From NCBI RefSeq assembly GCF_009936045.1, contig NZ_QWEQ01000010.1, positions 1 to 64,000 of the forward strand: 64,000 nt of DNA. Reading direction: 5' to 3'. Below the pieces are notes generated by a model, which saw only the letters and a program-made list of their open reading frames with translations, made no database searches and was not told where the DNA came from. A program made the translations under genes and the position numbers. Shown piece after piece: positions 11,424 through 18,483 of this stretch. The DNA comes from Emergencia sp. 1XD21-10. Lineage in GTDB: Bacteria; Bacillota; Clostridia; Peptostreptococcales; Anaerovoracaceae. Positions within the stretch are counted from its first letter, which is position 1, and each line of letters begins with the position of its first letter.

Positions 11424-11722
11424 ATACCAAACTCTTTCATCAGTTCGGCATCCACTTCATCAGCGGTAAGGCTGCCGGACTTTAAGGATTCGATGCCTTT
11501 CATAAGTTCAAGGTCGAGTTCCGCACGACTCATACCGTCAATAGAAGTTGGTTTTCTGGATGGTAACTGTAAATTCAAAGGCATTCCTCTTGTGAGAACA
11601 ATTTGGCTGTAAAGCATTTGAATCGCGCTGGAAGGAGAAATTCCTAACTGCCGAAGAATATTTTCAGCGTTTTCTTTTAAATCAGTATCAATGCGGGCAT
11701 AGACAGCTGTTGTGTTTGCCAT
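11420..11722 (-). CDS. RelB/DinJ family antitoxin
   Basis: Antitoxin that neutralises the adjacent ParE/RelE toxin and usually represses its own operon. The ribbon-helix-helix N-terminus has the pattern NTTAVYARIDTDLKENAENIL. The C-terminal part, which binds toxin, ends SLTADEVDAELMKEFGI. I chose the ATG at 11722 because AAAGGAG lies 10 bases upstream of it. The GTG at 11731 would leave only one base. The frame is intact although the partner toxin is frameshifted. Confidence 0.85.
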   Translation of the reverse strand: MANTTAVYARIDTDLKENAENILRQLGISPSSAIQMLYSQIVLTRGMPLNLQLPSRKPTSIDGMSRAELDLELMKGIESLKSGSLTADEVDAELMKEFGI

Positions 11723-11745
11723 AGTGATCACACTCCTTTGTCTAT

Positions 11746-11774
11746 ATTATATCAATGATTGCAGAAAAATACAA
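11746..11774 (-). promoter_or_regulatory. Promoter of the toxin-antitoxin pair
   Basis: On the minus strand: TTGTAT, 17 bp, TATAAT, then the ribosome site AAAGGAG. The -10 match is perfect and the -35 is moderate. Confidence 0.55.
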
Positions 11775-12065
11775 GTAAATGCAAGCAATATTGCAAAGCA
11801 TAAAGAGGATGAAAAGGAAAATAGCGACGATGCGAGTGAGTTGGAAATGCGCATTTGTCAGCACTATTATAACAAGAGAGGGTATTAATAGAATCTTTAA
11901 CATCTGCTGCAATTGCAGCAGATAGACGAAAGGTGAATCTTGTGAAATTTTGAAGAATGTTATTGAAAGTATTCAATTTTGGAAATATAATAATGTTGTT
12001 GGTACAATACAAATATAAAAACATAGATGATTGTATTCTTTGGTGTATAAGATGGAAAAGGGGAT
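11775..12065. other. AT-rich gap with no recognisable gene
   Basis: No frame here gives a product I recognise and I see no clear repeat. It separates the toxin-antitoxin promoter from the broken gene at 12066. Confidence 0.5.
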
Positions 12066-12517
12066 ATGATTAAAAAATTACTATATGAATTTATCAGTAT
12101 GGTTGAAGATGACCAGATTGAGATATATAATGAATCTAGTCTTTAGCATGAATTGGGATTTCTTTAAGAAAACAGCTACAGGATTATAGGGTGCAATTTG
12201 AACGCAATACAAAGTTATTTGGGATAGCAGGAACTATTAAACATGAAATAGACATTGCAGTATATAATGAAACAGAAAAATATGCGATTGAACTTAAATA
12301 TCCGATGAATGGGCAATACCCGGAACAGATGTATTCTTTTGTAAAGGATATTATCTTTATGGAACAACTGAAGGATAACGGATTTGATGCTACCTACTCG
12401 CTTATGAGGGTAAACGATAAGAATTTCTATTCTGGGAGAAAAATAGATGGGATTTACGCATATTTTAGGGGTGCAGAAGTGCTGCAAGGCACAATCAAAA
12501 AGCCAAAAGGAAAGTAG
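12066..12517 (+). pseudogene. Hypothetical nuclease-like (PD-(D/E)XK-like) gene, disrupted
   Basis: A start with a GGGG ribosome site gives MIKKLLYEFISMVEDDQ up to NESSL, then an in-frame TAG. The sequence resumes as HELGFL, then needs a one-base frame change to continue into the downstream frame (QLQDYRVQFERNTKLFG...). The second part contains EIDIAVYN and YAIELKYP, which fits the D...ExK core of PD-(D/E)XK nucleases. Fold assignment is an inference from this short motif. I do not recognise the family. Confidence 0.55.
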
Positions 12518-12610
12518 GCAGATATATTTGCGATAAAATAACAAATAAACGCGAGTAAACTTTGGGAATTGTTCAGGGTAAACGCGCGGAAGATTGTGAG
12601 AACTGTAACA

Positions 12611-12645
12611 TTGACAAAAAACTTATTTTTTTGTATTTTTGTCAA
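12611..12645. repeat. Perfect 10-bp inverted repeat
   Basis: TTGACAAAAA (12611-12620) and TTTTTGTCAA (12636-12645) flank a 15-bp T-rich centre. It lies just upstream of the IS3-type fragment and could be a leftover element end or an orphan terminator. Confidence 0.5.
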
Positions 12646-12706
12646 CAAATATGCGTCAGGACAGTGATTTTTTCATCATTTTACCCTTTGATATTAACAG
12701 GATTGA

Positions 12707-12982
12707 CAGAGTTCTGATTTTCAAGAACACAAAGATGCATTCAGTGTTAAGAAGATGGCTGAAGTACTACAGGTTTCAAAAAGCGGATACTATGATTGGC
12801 TGGGACGAGAAGCCTCAACCTGTGAACAAGAAAATCAGATGATTTATCATGATGTATTGGAACTATTTCTTGCAAGTCGTATGTCAGCAGGAGCAAGACG
12901 TATTGCAAAGCAGTTAAGCCAGATGTATGGAAAAGCGATCAATCCTAAAAAAAGAAACATTGACAATGATTACCTGGGATAG
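12707..12982 (+). pseudogene. IS3-family transposase orfB, N-terminal fragment
   Basis: The frame reads SDFQEHKDAFSVKKMAEVLQ then VSKSGYYDWLGR and SAGARRIAKQLSQ, the HTH_21 region found at the start of IS3-type orfB proteins. Recognisable similarity stops at about YGKAINPK (near 12947). The whole DDE catalytic core and orfA are missing. The promoter of the next gene begins at this deletion point. Confidence 0.8.
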
Positions 12983-12988
12983 TATGAT
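12960..12988 (+). promoter_or_regulatory. Promoter of the Crp/Fnr regulator gene
   Basis: TTGACA, 17-bp spacer, TATGAT, ending 18 bp before the ATG. This near-consensus promoter overlaps the 3' end of the IS3-type fragment. Confidence 0.8.
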
Positions 12989-13006
12989 AAAAAATTCTGG
13001 AGGTAA

Positions 13007-13681
13007 ATGATTTTGAACGAGTTTGAAACAGCATATCAATCCTACTTTCCATTTTGGGAGGAGCTGACAGCAGCAGACCGCGCGTTTCTCTGCCAGCAGT
13101 CCTCCCTTGTACGGTTTGAGAAAGCCCAGATGGTTCATGACAACATTGGATGCACAGGTCTGTTTATTGTAAAAAGCGGGCGGCTCCGCTTATATATGCT
13201 CTCAGAGGAAGGAAAAGAGATTACGCTGTACAGGCTGCTTCCCGGCGAAATCTGCATGCTTTCAGCGTCCTGCGTGCTTGAAAGTATTACATTTGATGTA
13301 TTTGTAGAGGCAGAGGTTCCCAGTGACTGCTATATGATTGCAGCATCCGCATTTGGTGAAATCAGCGCCAGGGTGCCGGCAGCAAAGATTTATGCACTGG
13401 AAACAGCAGTCGGCAGATTTTCAGACGTGATGTGGATTATGCAGCAGGTTGTCTTTATGAGTATGGATCAGCGTCTGGCGCTCTTTCTGCTGGAAGATGC
13501 AGGAATTAACGATCAAATGCTGATCACTATGACCCATGAACAGATTGCGCGGCATCTGGGCACGGCAAGAGAAGTGGTTTCAAGAATGCTGAAACGGTTT
13601 GCCGGGGATGGCGTTGTCGAAGTATCCAGGAAAGGGATACGGATTCTTGATATGAAAAAACTGCGGAACCTGGCGAGATGA
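13007..13681 (+). CDS. Crp/Fnr family transcriptional regulator
   Basis: The 224-residue protein has an N-terminal cyclic-nucleotide-fold sensor domain (about residues 18-130) and a C-terminal winged helix. The recognition region reads MTHEQIARHLGTAREVVSRML. The sensor has several cysteines (in FLCQQSS, NIGCTG, EICMLSASCV and SDCYM), which might bind a cofactor or react with an oxidant. No FNR-type N-terminal cluster is evident. The ATG at 13007 has GGAGG 3 bases upstream. The gene heads a cassette with a ferredoxin and a membrane Fe-S protein, which suggests redox or nitrosative sensing. The ligand is unknown. Confidence 0.9.
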   Translation: MILNEFETAYQSYFPFWEELTAADRAFLCQQSSLVRFEKAQMVHDNIGCTGLFIVKSGRLRLYMLSEEGKEITLYRLLPGEICMLSASCVLESITFDVFVEAEVPSDCYMIAASAFGEISARVPAAKIYALETAVGRFSDVMWIMQQVVFMSMDQRLALFLLEDAGINDQMLITMTHEQIARHLGTAREVVSRMLKRFAGDGVVEVSRKGIRILDMKKLRNLAR

Positions 13682-13698
13682 CAGGTTCTGTATTTTTT
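13666..13698 (+). terminator. Terminator overlapping the 3' end of the Crp/Fnr gene
   Basis: GAACCTG (13666-13672) pairs with CAGGTTC (13682-13688) around a 9-base loop, followed by TGTATTTTTT. The stop codon lies in the loop/stem. It separates the regulator transcript from the ferredoxin operon. Confidence 0.8.
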
Positions 13699-13700
13699 CG

Positions 13701-13714
13701 GTGACTTTGATCAC
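13701..13714 (+). promoter_or_regulatory. Candidate Crp/Fnr operator
   Basis: GTGACTTTGATCAC is a GTGA-N6-TCAC palindrome, the classic Crp-family site core. Its centre is 41.5 bp from the start site predicted by the downstream extended -10, the usual class II activator position. Confidence 0.65.
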
Positions 13715-13733
13715 GGAACGAAAGCAGAATTTT

Positions 13734-13742
13734 TGCTATCCT
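13734..13742 (+). promoter_or_regulatory. Extended -10 of the ferredoxin operon
   Basis: TGC-TATCCT is an extended -10 with no recognisable -35, as expected for an activator-dependent promoter. The transcript would start near 13749. Confidence 0.5.
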
Positions 13743-13773
13743 GGTGATAAGATAATAAGAGAGGGGAGTTTCC

Positions 13774-13980
13774 ATGAAATCTAAGAAATATGCTGTGGTG
13801 GACAGCAGCAGGTGCGTCGCCTGCGGTACTTGTATGCTGGAGTGTCCTAAAGGCGCGATTTCTATTGTCAAAGGGTGTTACGCGTTCTGCGGCAGCGAAA
13901 CCTGCGTTGGCTGCGGAAGATGTGCAAAGGTTTGTCCGACAGGCTGTATTACCGTGATCGAAAGAGGTGAGGTGCAATGA
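13774..13980 (+). CDS. 2x[4Fe-4S] ferredoxin
   Basis: Small 68-residue ferredoxin with two CxxCxxCxxxCP cluster motifs: CVACGTCMLECP and CVGCGRCAKVCP. It would carry electrons at low potential, presumably to or from the adjacent membrane protein, since its last codons overlap that gene by 4 bp (ATGA). A GGGGAG ribosome site precedes the start. Confidence 0.93.
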   Translation: MKSKKYAVVDSSRCVACGTCMLECPKGAISIVKGCYAFCGSETCVGCGRCAKVCPTGCITVIERGEVQ

Positions 13981-14567
13981 AAAAACCGTGGTACACATGG
14001 CTGTGGATTTGGTCCATCGTTTATTTTTCACTTGGATTTTTTAATATCTTGTTCGCGTGGCTGGGCATGATTGATTTTCTGCTGCCGCTAGGCTTTGCCA
14101 TTTTTGGCGGTACCAAAGGGTTCTGCAACCGGTATTGCGGCAGGGGACAATTATATCAGAAATTAGGTGCAGGATGCCATTGTTCCCGCAACAGACCGAC
14201 GCCCAATTGGATGTATTCTAAATGGTTTCGCTACGGATTTTTGACGTTTTTTATGACTATGTTTGGCAATATGCTGTTTCAGACCTATCTGGTGGCTGCC
14301 GGTGCAGGTTCGCTGAAAGAAACTATTAAACCTTTCTGGACGTTTCGGGTGCCGTGGGGCTGGACATATAGCCAGGGAACAGTTTCCGACTGGATTGCCC
14401 AGTACAGCTTTGGACTCTACAGCCTAATGCTGACCTCCCTTTTACTGGGACTGATCGTCATGGTACTTTATAAACCGAGAACTTGGTGTACCTTTTGCCC
14501 GATGGGTACGATGACACAGGGTATCTGTCAGCTGAAAAACAGAAACAAAGAAGAAAAGGCAACGTAA
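13977..14567 (+). CDS. Membrane 4Fe-4S binding protein, NapH/NosR-like
   Basis: 196 residues with about four hydrophobic segments (near residues 10-40, 82-105 and 145-165). Two Cys motifs face the same type of site: CNRYCGRGQLY near residue 50, and CTFCPMGTMTQ near 173. This resembles the membrane electron carriers NapH and the C-terminal part of NosR. It is translationally coupled to the ferredoxin. No terminal reductase lies next to them, so the electron acceptor is unknown. Family assignment is by motif only. Confidence 0.75.
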   Translation: MKKPWYTWLWIWSIVYFSLGFFNILFAWLGMIDFLLPLGFAIFGGTKGFCNRYCGRGQLYQKLGAGCHCSRNRPTPNWMYSKWFRYGFLTFFMTMFGNMLFQTYLVAAGAGSLKETIKPFWTFRVPWGWTYSQGTVSDWIAQYSFGLYSLMLTSLLLGLIVMVLYKPRTWCTFCPMGTMTQGICQLKNRNKEEKAT

Positions 14568-14581
14568 TTCTAATTCTGGTA

Positions 14582-14617
14582 CTGGCAGAATTTACAACAA
14601 GCGAATTGCCAGCTTTT
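14582..14617 (+). terminator. Terminator after the Fe-S cassette
   Basis: CTGGCAGAATT (14582-14592) pairs with AATTGCCAG (14604-14612) with one bulge, then CTTTT. Confidence 0.6.
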
Positions 14618-14633
14618 AGCAAATCAATTTATC

Positions 14634-14662
14634 TTGAATCTTGTCGATGTTTGTAGTATAAT
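14634..14662 (+). promoter_or_regulatory. Promoter of the DUF4854 lipoprotein gene
   Basis: TTGAAT (14634-14639), 17 bp, TATAAT (14657-14662). Confidence 0.75.
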
Positions 14663-14749
14663 AAAAATACTTTCGTTTGTTTCTTTGTGTGGTCAGGCAT
14701 GGAGAAATGAAAGCAGAATACTTTGATATTAGTTAAAGGAGAAAGAAAA

Positions 14750-15181
14750 ATGAAAAAAACATCTAAAATTTTTGCAGTCCTGTTATCCCTAGTGATGATT
14801 ATGGGCGTTACAGCAGTGCTGACTGGTTGCGGCAGTGATGAACCGAACACTTTAGAAAAGTATATGGCAGATCATCCAGACGAACAGAAGGCGATGGACG
14901 ATGCAGTTGCTTCTTATAAGCAGGATGGCATGGCTGTTGATTTACAGATCAAAGAAAATACCATTATCTATTCTTTCAAGTATGATGAAACCTTTGATGA
15001 AGATGCTGTAGAACAGATGAAGTCTTACTTTGACGGTGCGATGGAGTCCATGGGCTCCGTATTCGAAAACATCGCAAAGAGCTGTCAGGAACAGACCGAA
15101 ATTGACGGTATCACCGTACAAGTGCTTTACCTCAACGGCGATGACAGTGAAATTTACAACGAAACCTTTGAAGCAAAGTAA
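14750..15181 (+). CDS. DUF4854-type lipoprotein
   Basis: Secreted lipoprotein of 143 residues. A lysine-rich N-terminus and hydrophobic stretch lead to the lipobox VLTGCG, with Cys near residue 24. The mature part is acidic and resembles DUF4854 proteins (LEKYMADHPDEQKAMD...). The ATG at 14750 has AAAGGAG upstream. The TTG at 14723 would add a charged tail in front of the signal. Function unknown. It has its own promoter and terminator. Confidence 0.8.
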   Translation: MKKTSKIFAVLLSLVMIMGVTAVLTGCGSDEPNTLEKYMADHPDEQKAMDDAVASYKQDGMAVDLQIKENTIIYSFKYDETFDEDAVEQMKSYFDGAMESMGSVFENIAKSCQEQTEIDGITVQVLYLNGDDSEIYNETFEAK

Positions 15182-15195
15182 AGAACGGAACGAAG

Positions 15196-15222
15196 AGACT
15201 GCCTGTTACGGCAGTCTTTTTC
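15196..15222 (+). terminator. Terminator of the lipoprotein gene
   Basis: AGACTGCC and GGCAGTCT form a perfect 8-bp stem with a 6-base loop, followed by TTTTTC. Confidence 0.9.
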
Positions 15223-15232
15223 TTATTATGTA

Positions 15233-15309
15233 GGAAATATCGATTTTTGATATTTCCGGAATATCAAGAAAGTCTACCTTTGAGTAGAATCGGCGTAGCC
15301 GACTTTCTT
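15233..15309. repeat. Cluster of inverted repeats
   Basis: GGAAATATC (15233-15241) and GATATTTCC (15249-15257) form a perfect 9-bp hairpin. Directly after it AAGAAAGTC (15266-15274) pairs with GACTTTCTT (15301-15309). The enclosed stretch holds two small stems (TCTAC/GTAGA and TCGGC/GCCGA). No gene explains it. It sits between a terminator and the next gene. Confidence 0.6.
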
Positions 15310-15377
15310 ATCCTTTTTCCCGAAAACAGACATAACCCTTTACCTCTCCGCTTACAATGAAGCAGGGGGTGTGCATC

Positions 15378-16553
15378 TTGAACATAAAAATTTATCGTGG
15401 AACTCATCAGATTGGCGGCTGTATCGTGGGGATTTCAACACGGCAGACGAGAATTTTGATCGATATGGGAAAACAGCTTCCAGATACGAAGGGGAATATG
15501 CCGGCGGAAAATCTGTCCATTGATGATCCTTATGACGCAGTTGTTTTTACCCATTATCACAACGACCATGTAGGTCTTTTAGAATACATTGCGAAGAATA
15601 TTCCGCTGTACATCGGGCAGGCGGCAAAAGAAATACTTTTTTTAGAGAAAGAACAGGCGGAGAGCCCGCTGACAGACAGGATTAACAAGATGCATACCTA
15701 TCAGGAGGGAAAAACCTTTACAATCGGAGACATAAAGATTACGCCGATTTTAGCGGATCATTCCGCTTTTGACGCTTATATGCTTCTGATTGAAGCAGAT
15801 GGCAAAAGGGTGCTGCATACAGGAGATTACAGGCTGCATGGTCTCAAAGGTGCGCAGATGGAACAAAGGCTTGCGCCACTTTCTGAAACAGTGGATCTGA
15901 TGATTACAGAGGGCACAAACTTGTCTTATCACAACCCTGTCACAACAGCGGAGCGAGAGCTGGGAGAGGCGGCCAGAGTACTGATGGAGCGGTTTGCCTA
16001 TACTTTTGTCTTGTGCAGTCCAACCGATTTTGACAGGCTGGCGGTGTTTCACAAGGCGGCTCTTTCCAAAGGCGCATTTTTTTGCGACCCTTATCAGATG
16101 AAGCTTCTCGAAACAGTACGAGAGTTTGATACAACGAACTCAAAGGAATACCAGTTTGAAAACAGCAAAGTGTATTTGGAGGCGTTGGCACAGCAGGTGC
16201 AGCAGGAAGGCGGTTTCTGCATGGCGGTGCGGGGCGAAAAATCCTTTGCGGAGGCGGTAAAACCGTATATAGAAAGGCACAATGAAAAATCGCTGATGAT
16301 TTATTCCATGTCAGAGGGATACTTGAAAAAACATAAGCAGAACTTAGAAAAGATGTTTGGCGGTTTTCGTTATGCGGTTAAACTACATACATCCGGGCAT
16401 GCTTCAGAAGAAGCAATCTGGACTTGTGTCCGGCATGTGGCGCCGAAAAAAGTAATTCCCATTCATACAGAGCAGCCGGAAAAAATCAAGCTGGGCAGTA
16501 TGCAAAACAGAGTAGTTTTTCTTGCAGACGGAGAGGAATATGCTATACTGTAG
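15378..16553 (+). CDS. MBL-fold metallo-hydrolase (RNase J/beta-CASP-like)
   Basis: The metal-binding motif THYHNDHVG (HxHxDH) near residue 58 is followed by ADHS, HTGDYRLH and a C-terminal HTSGHASEEAI, with PIHTEQPEKI at the end. This order resembles RNA-processing MBL enzymes rather than small thiolesterases. I prefer the TTG at 15378 (391 residues) because GGGGG lies about 9 bases upstream. The ATG at 15357 has no ribosome site. Substrate not determinable. Confidence 0.85.
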   Translation: MNIKIYRGTHQIGGCIVGISTRQTRILIDMGKQLPDTKGNMPAENLSIDDPYDAVVFTHYHNDHVGLLEYIAKNIPLYIGQAAKEILFLEKEQAESPLTDRINKMHTYQEGKTFTIGDIKITPILADHSAFDAYMLLIEADGKRVLHTGDYRLHGLKGAQMEQRLAPLSETVDLMITEGTNLSYHNPVTTAERELGEAARVLMERFAYTFVLCSPTDFDRLAVFHKAALSKGAFFCDPYQMKLLETVREFDTTNSKEYQFENSKVYLEALAQQVQQEGGFCMAVRGEKSFAEAVKPYIERHNEKSLMIYSMSEGYLKKHKQNLEKMFGGFRYAVKLHTSGHASEEAIWTCVRHVAPKKVIPIHTEQPEKIKLGSMQNRVVFLADGEEYAIL

Positions 16554-16574
16554 AAAACAGCTTTTGGAGGAGTT

Positions 16575-17186
16575 ATGAATGAAAATCTTTTGACACAAAC
16601 TGTTGCTGTTGCTATGACGATCACTCGTTCCTATCTTCGCGAGGGAGATACTGCTATTGATGCTACTTGCGGCAATGGGAACGATACACTGACGCTGGCA
16701 CAAGCGACAGGTATGAGCGGGAGAATTCTGGCCATAGACTTGCAGGAAGAAGCCATTCATGCAAGCCGGGAGCTTTTATCCGCAAACCAGATTGAGAATA
16801 CGGAATTTATCTGCGGCAGTTTTGTGAATTTGGAAACGTACTGGCGTGCATGGAAGGAAAGAAATGAGCAGAATGTGGCAGCTGAGGTTGCGTTGGAACC
16901 CAAAGCGATAGTTTTTAACTTGGGCTATTTGCCTGGCGGCGATAAGAAAATGACCACCAAAACGGAAGATACATTGCTTGCGGTGCAGCAGGCGCTTTCC
17001 ATCATTGCGCCAGGCGGAATCGTGACGCTGGTCCTGTACCCGGGACATGAAGAAGGGGCGAGAGAAAAAGACGCATTATTGAAATTTGCAGAGCAGTTAT
17101 CTACGTCTCGTTTTCATACGGCACATGTAGACTTTCCCAACCAGAAGAAAAATCCGCCGGAAATTTTGTGGATTACAAAAAAGTAA
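16575..17186 (+). CDS. mnmM: tRNA methyltransferase MnmM (YtqB family)
   Basis: Class I SAM methyltransferase of 203 residues. The YtqB/MnmM family hallmarks are present: DATCGNGNDTLTLA (SAM site, near residue 29) and FNLGYLPGGDK (near residue 112), with a C-terminal NPPEILWI. MnmM makes 5-methylaminomethyl-2-thiouridine from the aminomethyl form at the wobble base. GGAGGAG precedes the start. It follows the MBL gene by 21 bp and is probably cotranscribed. Confidence 0.87.
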   Translation: MNENLLTQTVAVAMTITRSYLREGDTAIDATCGNGNDTLTLAQATGMSGRILAIDLQEEAIHASRELLSANQIENTEFICGSFVNLETYWRAWKERNEQNVAAEVALEPKAIVFNLGYLPGGDKKMTTKTEDTLLAVQQALSIIAPGGIVTLVLYPGHEEGAREKDALLKFAEQLSTSRFHTAHVDFPNQKKNPPEILWITKK

Positions 17187-17241
17187 TGGTAGAAAATAGA
17201 TAAGAAACAATGGCTGAACAGGAAACTTTGAGTGGAACTGA

Positions 17242-17275
17242 AAAGGTGCCGAGCGTATTAGCGCTCGGCACCTTT
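17242..17275. terminator. Bidirectional terminator
   Basis: A perfect 14-bp stem, AAAGGTGCCGAGCG with CGCTCGGCACCTTT, around a 6-base loop. It overlaps the last codons of the minus-strand amidohydrolase gene. Confidence 0.85.
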
Positions 17276-18391
17276 GATTAATGTATCAAACAGTTTGACG
17301 CCCTCAATGAGGACGGTGTCATCAAAATCATAGTTGTCGCTGTGGAGCGGAATGCCGCTGCCAGTTCCAAGGAAGAAGAAAATGCCTGGCATTTGCTGTT
17401 CAAAGAAAGAAAAGTCTTCTGCAATCATGACAGGTCTACGAAGTTCCACGTAGTTTAAATTCAGCAAAAGAGGTTTAGCCCGCTGGTACAAATCTTCTGT
17501 GTTGATTACAGCAGGGTGGCTTTTGCTGACATCCAGCTTGAATTTGATACCATAATGATGCTCCAACTCTTCGCCGAGATTTTTCATGGCATTAACCAAT
17601 GTGTTCCACGTTTCCTCGGTGAAGGTTCGCATAGTACCGTCTAGTCGGCTGTAAGGGGAAATTGCATTACGAACAGTGCCGCTTTCCATTTTTCCAAACT
17701 TCAGAACGCAGCGTTCCTTTACGAAGAGAGACTTGAACATATAGATGTCGCTGATAAATTTGCAGGCGGCCTCCAGGGCATCTCGACCTTTTTCAGGTTC
17801 GCCGCAGTGGGCGCTGACGCCTTCAATTTCCACCTCTACGGAAGTGGACTTTGCCATCATAGGACCAGGGCGGGAAGCGATTTCGCCTTTGGAAAGCATA
17901 GGCCAAAGATGCAGACCGAAAATAGCTTTTATATTGTAATGGTCAAACAGATGAGTGCCGCAAATGCGAAGTGCGCCATCGATAGTTTCTTCAGCAGGCT
18001 GGAAGAGCAGCAGCGCATTGCAGGTCATTTTCCGACCTTCTTTGATGTAGCTGTCTAAAAGTTTTGCAAAACCCAGCATGATTGCCATGTGTCCATCATG
18101 ACCGCACGCATGCATACAGCCCTCGTGAAGAGAAGTGTAAGGGGCACCGGTCTCTTCCTGAATCGGAAGCGCGTCCATGTCTGCGCGGAATGCGATGGTC
18201 TGTTCCTGTCCGAAATCAAAGTATGCAACAAGACCGGTCTTCACAATCTCATCTACTTGACAGGAAAGGGCAGACAAAATATTCTTTACATAAGCACTGG
18301 TTTTATAAACGTAGAACCCCAGCTCCGGAATCTGGTGAAGGTCTCTTCTGTATGTAATAATCTCTTGGGATAATTGGTCGAAATCTGTCAT
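17258..18391 (-). CDS. M20 family amidohydrolase
   Basis: Metal-dependent amidohydrolase of the IAA-amino-acid hydrolase/N-acetyl-diaminopimelate deacetylase group, 377 residues. It has FRADMDALPIQEETG, the metal motif HACGHDGHMAIML near residue 100, the QPAEE block with its catalytic Glu, and SAHCGEPEKGRDALEAA. A near-C-terminal EDFSFF provides another ligand region. Substrate is unknown. The dapA and asd genes are far away, so diaminopimelate context gives no support. It has its own promoter facing the GH25 gene. Confidence 0.9.
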   Translation of the reverse strand: MTDFDQLSQEIITYRRDLHQIPELGFYVYKTSAYVKNILSALSCQVDEIVKTGLVAYFDFGQEQTIAFRADMDALPIQEETGAPYTSLHEGCMHACGHDGHMAIMLGFAKLLDSYIKEGRKMTCNALLLFQPAEETIDGALRICGTHLFDHYNIKAIFGLHLWPMLSKGEIASRPGPMMAKSTSVEVEIEGVSAHCGEPEKGRDALEAACKFISDIYMFKSLFVKERCVLKFGKMESGTVRNAISPYSRLDGTMRTFTEETWNTLVNAMKNLGEELEHHYGIKFKLDVSKSHPAVINTEDLYQRAKPLLLNLNYVELRRPVMIAEDFSFFEQQMPGIFFFLGTGSGIPLHSDNYDFDDTVLIEGVKLFDTLIKGAER

Positions 18392-18412
18392 TGGTATACC
18401 TCCGTCCTATTT

Positions 18413-18441
18413 ATAATAATGTAGAAGTGGGATATAGTCAA
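18413..18441 (-). promoter_or_regulatory. Promoter of the M20 amidohydrolase gene
   Basis: Minus strand: TTGACT, 17 bp, TATTAT, ending 21 bp before the ATG. Confidence 0.75.
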
Positions 18442-18448
18442 ATGTTCT

Positions 18449-18477
18449 TTTACTAAATGGGAGAATTATGGTAAAAT
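18449..18477 (+). promoter_or_regulatory. Promoter of the GH25 gene
   Basis: TTTACT, 17 bp, TAAAAT (18472-18477). The -10 ends only 6 bases before the ATG at 18484, so the predicted transcript would start at or next to the start codon. Confidence 0.55.
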
Positions 18478-18483
18478 AGATTT

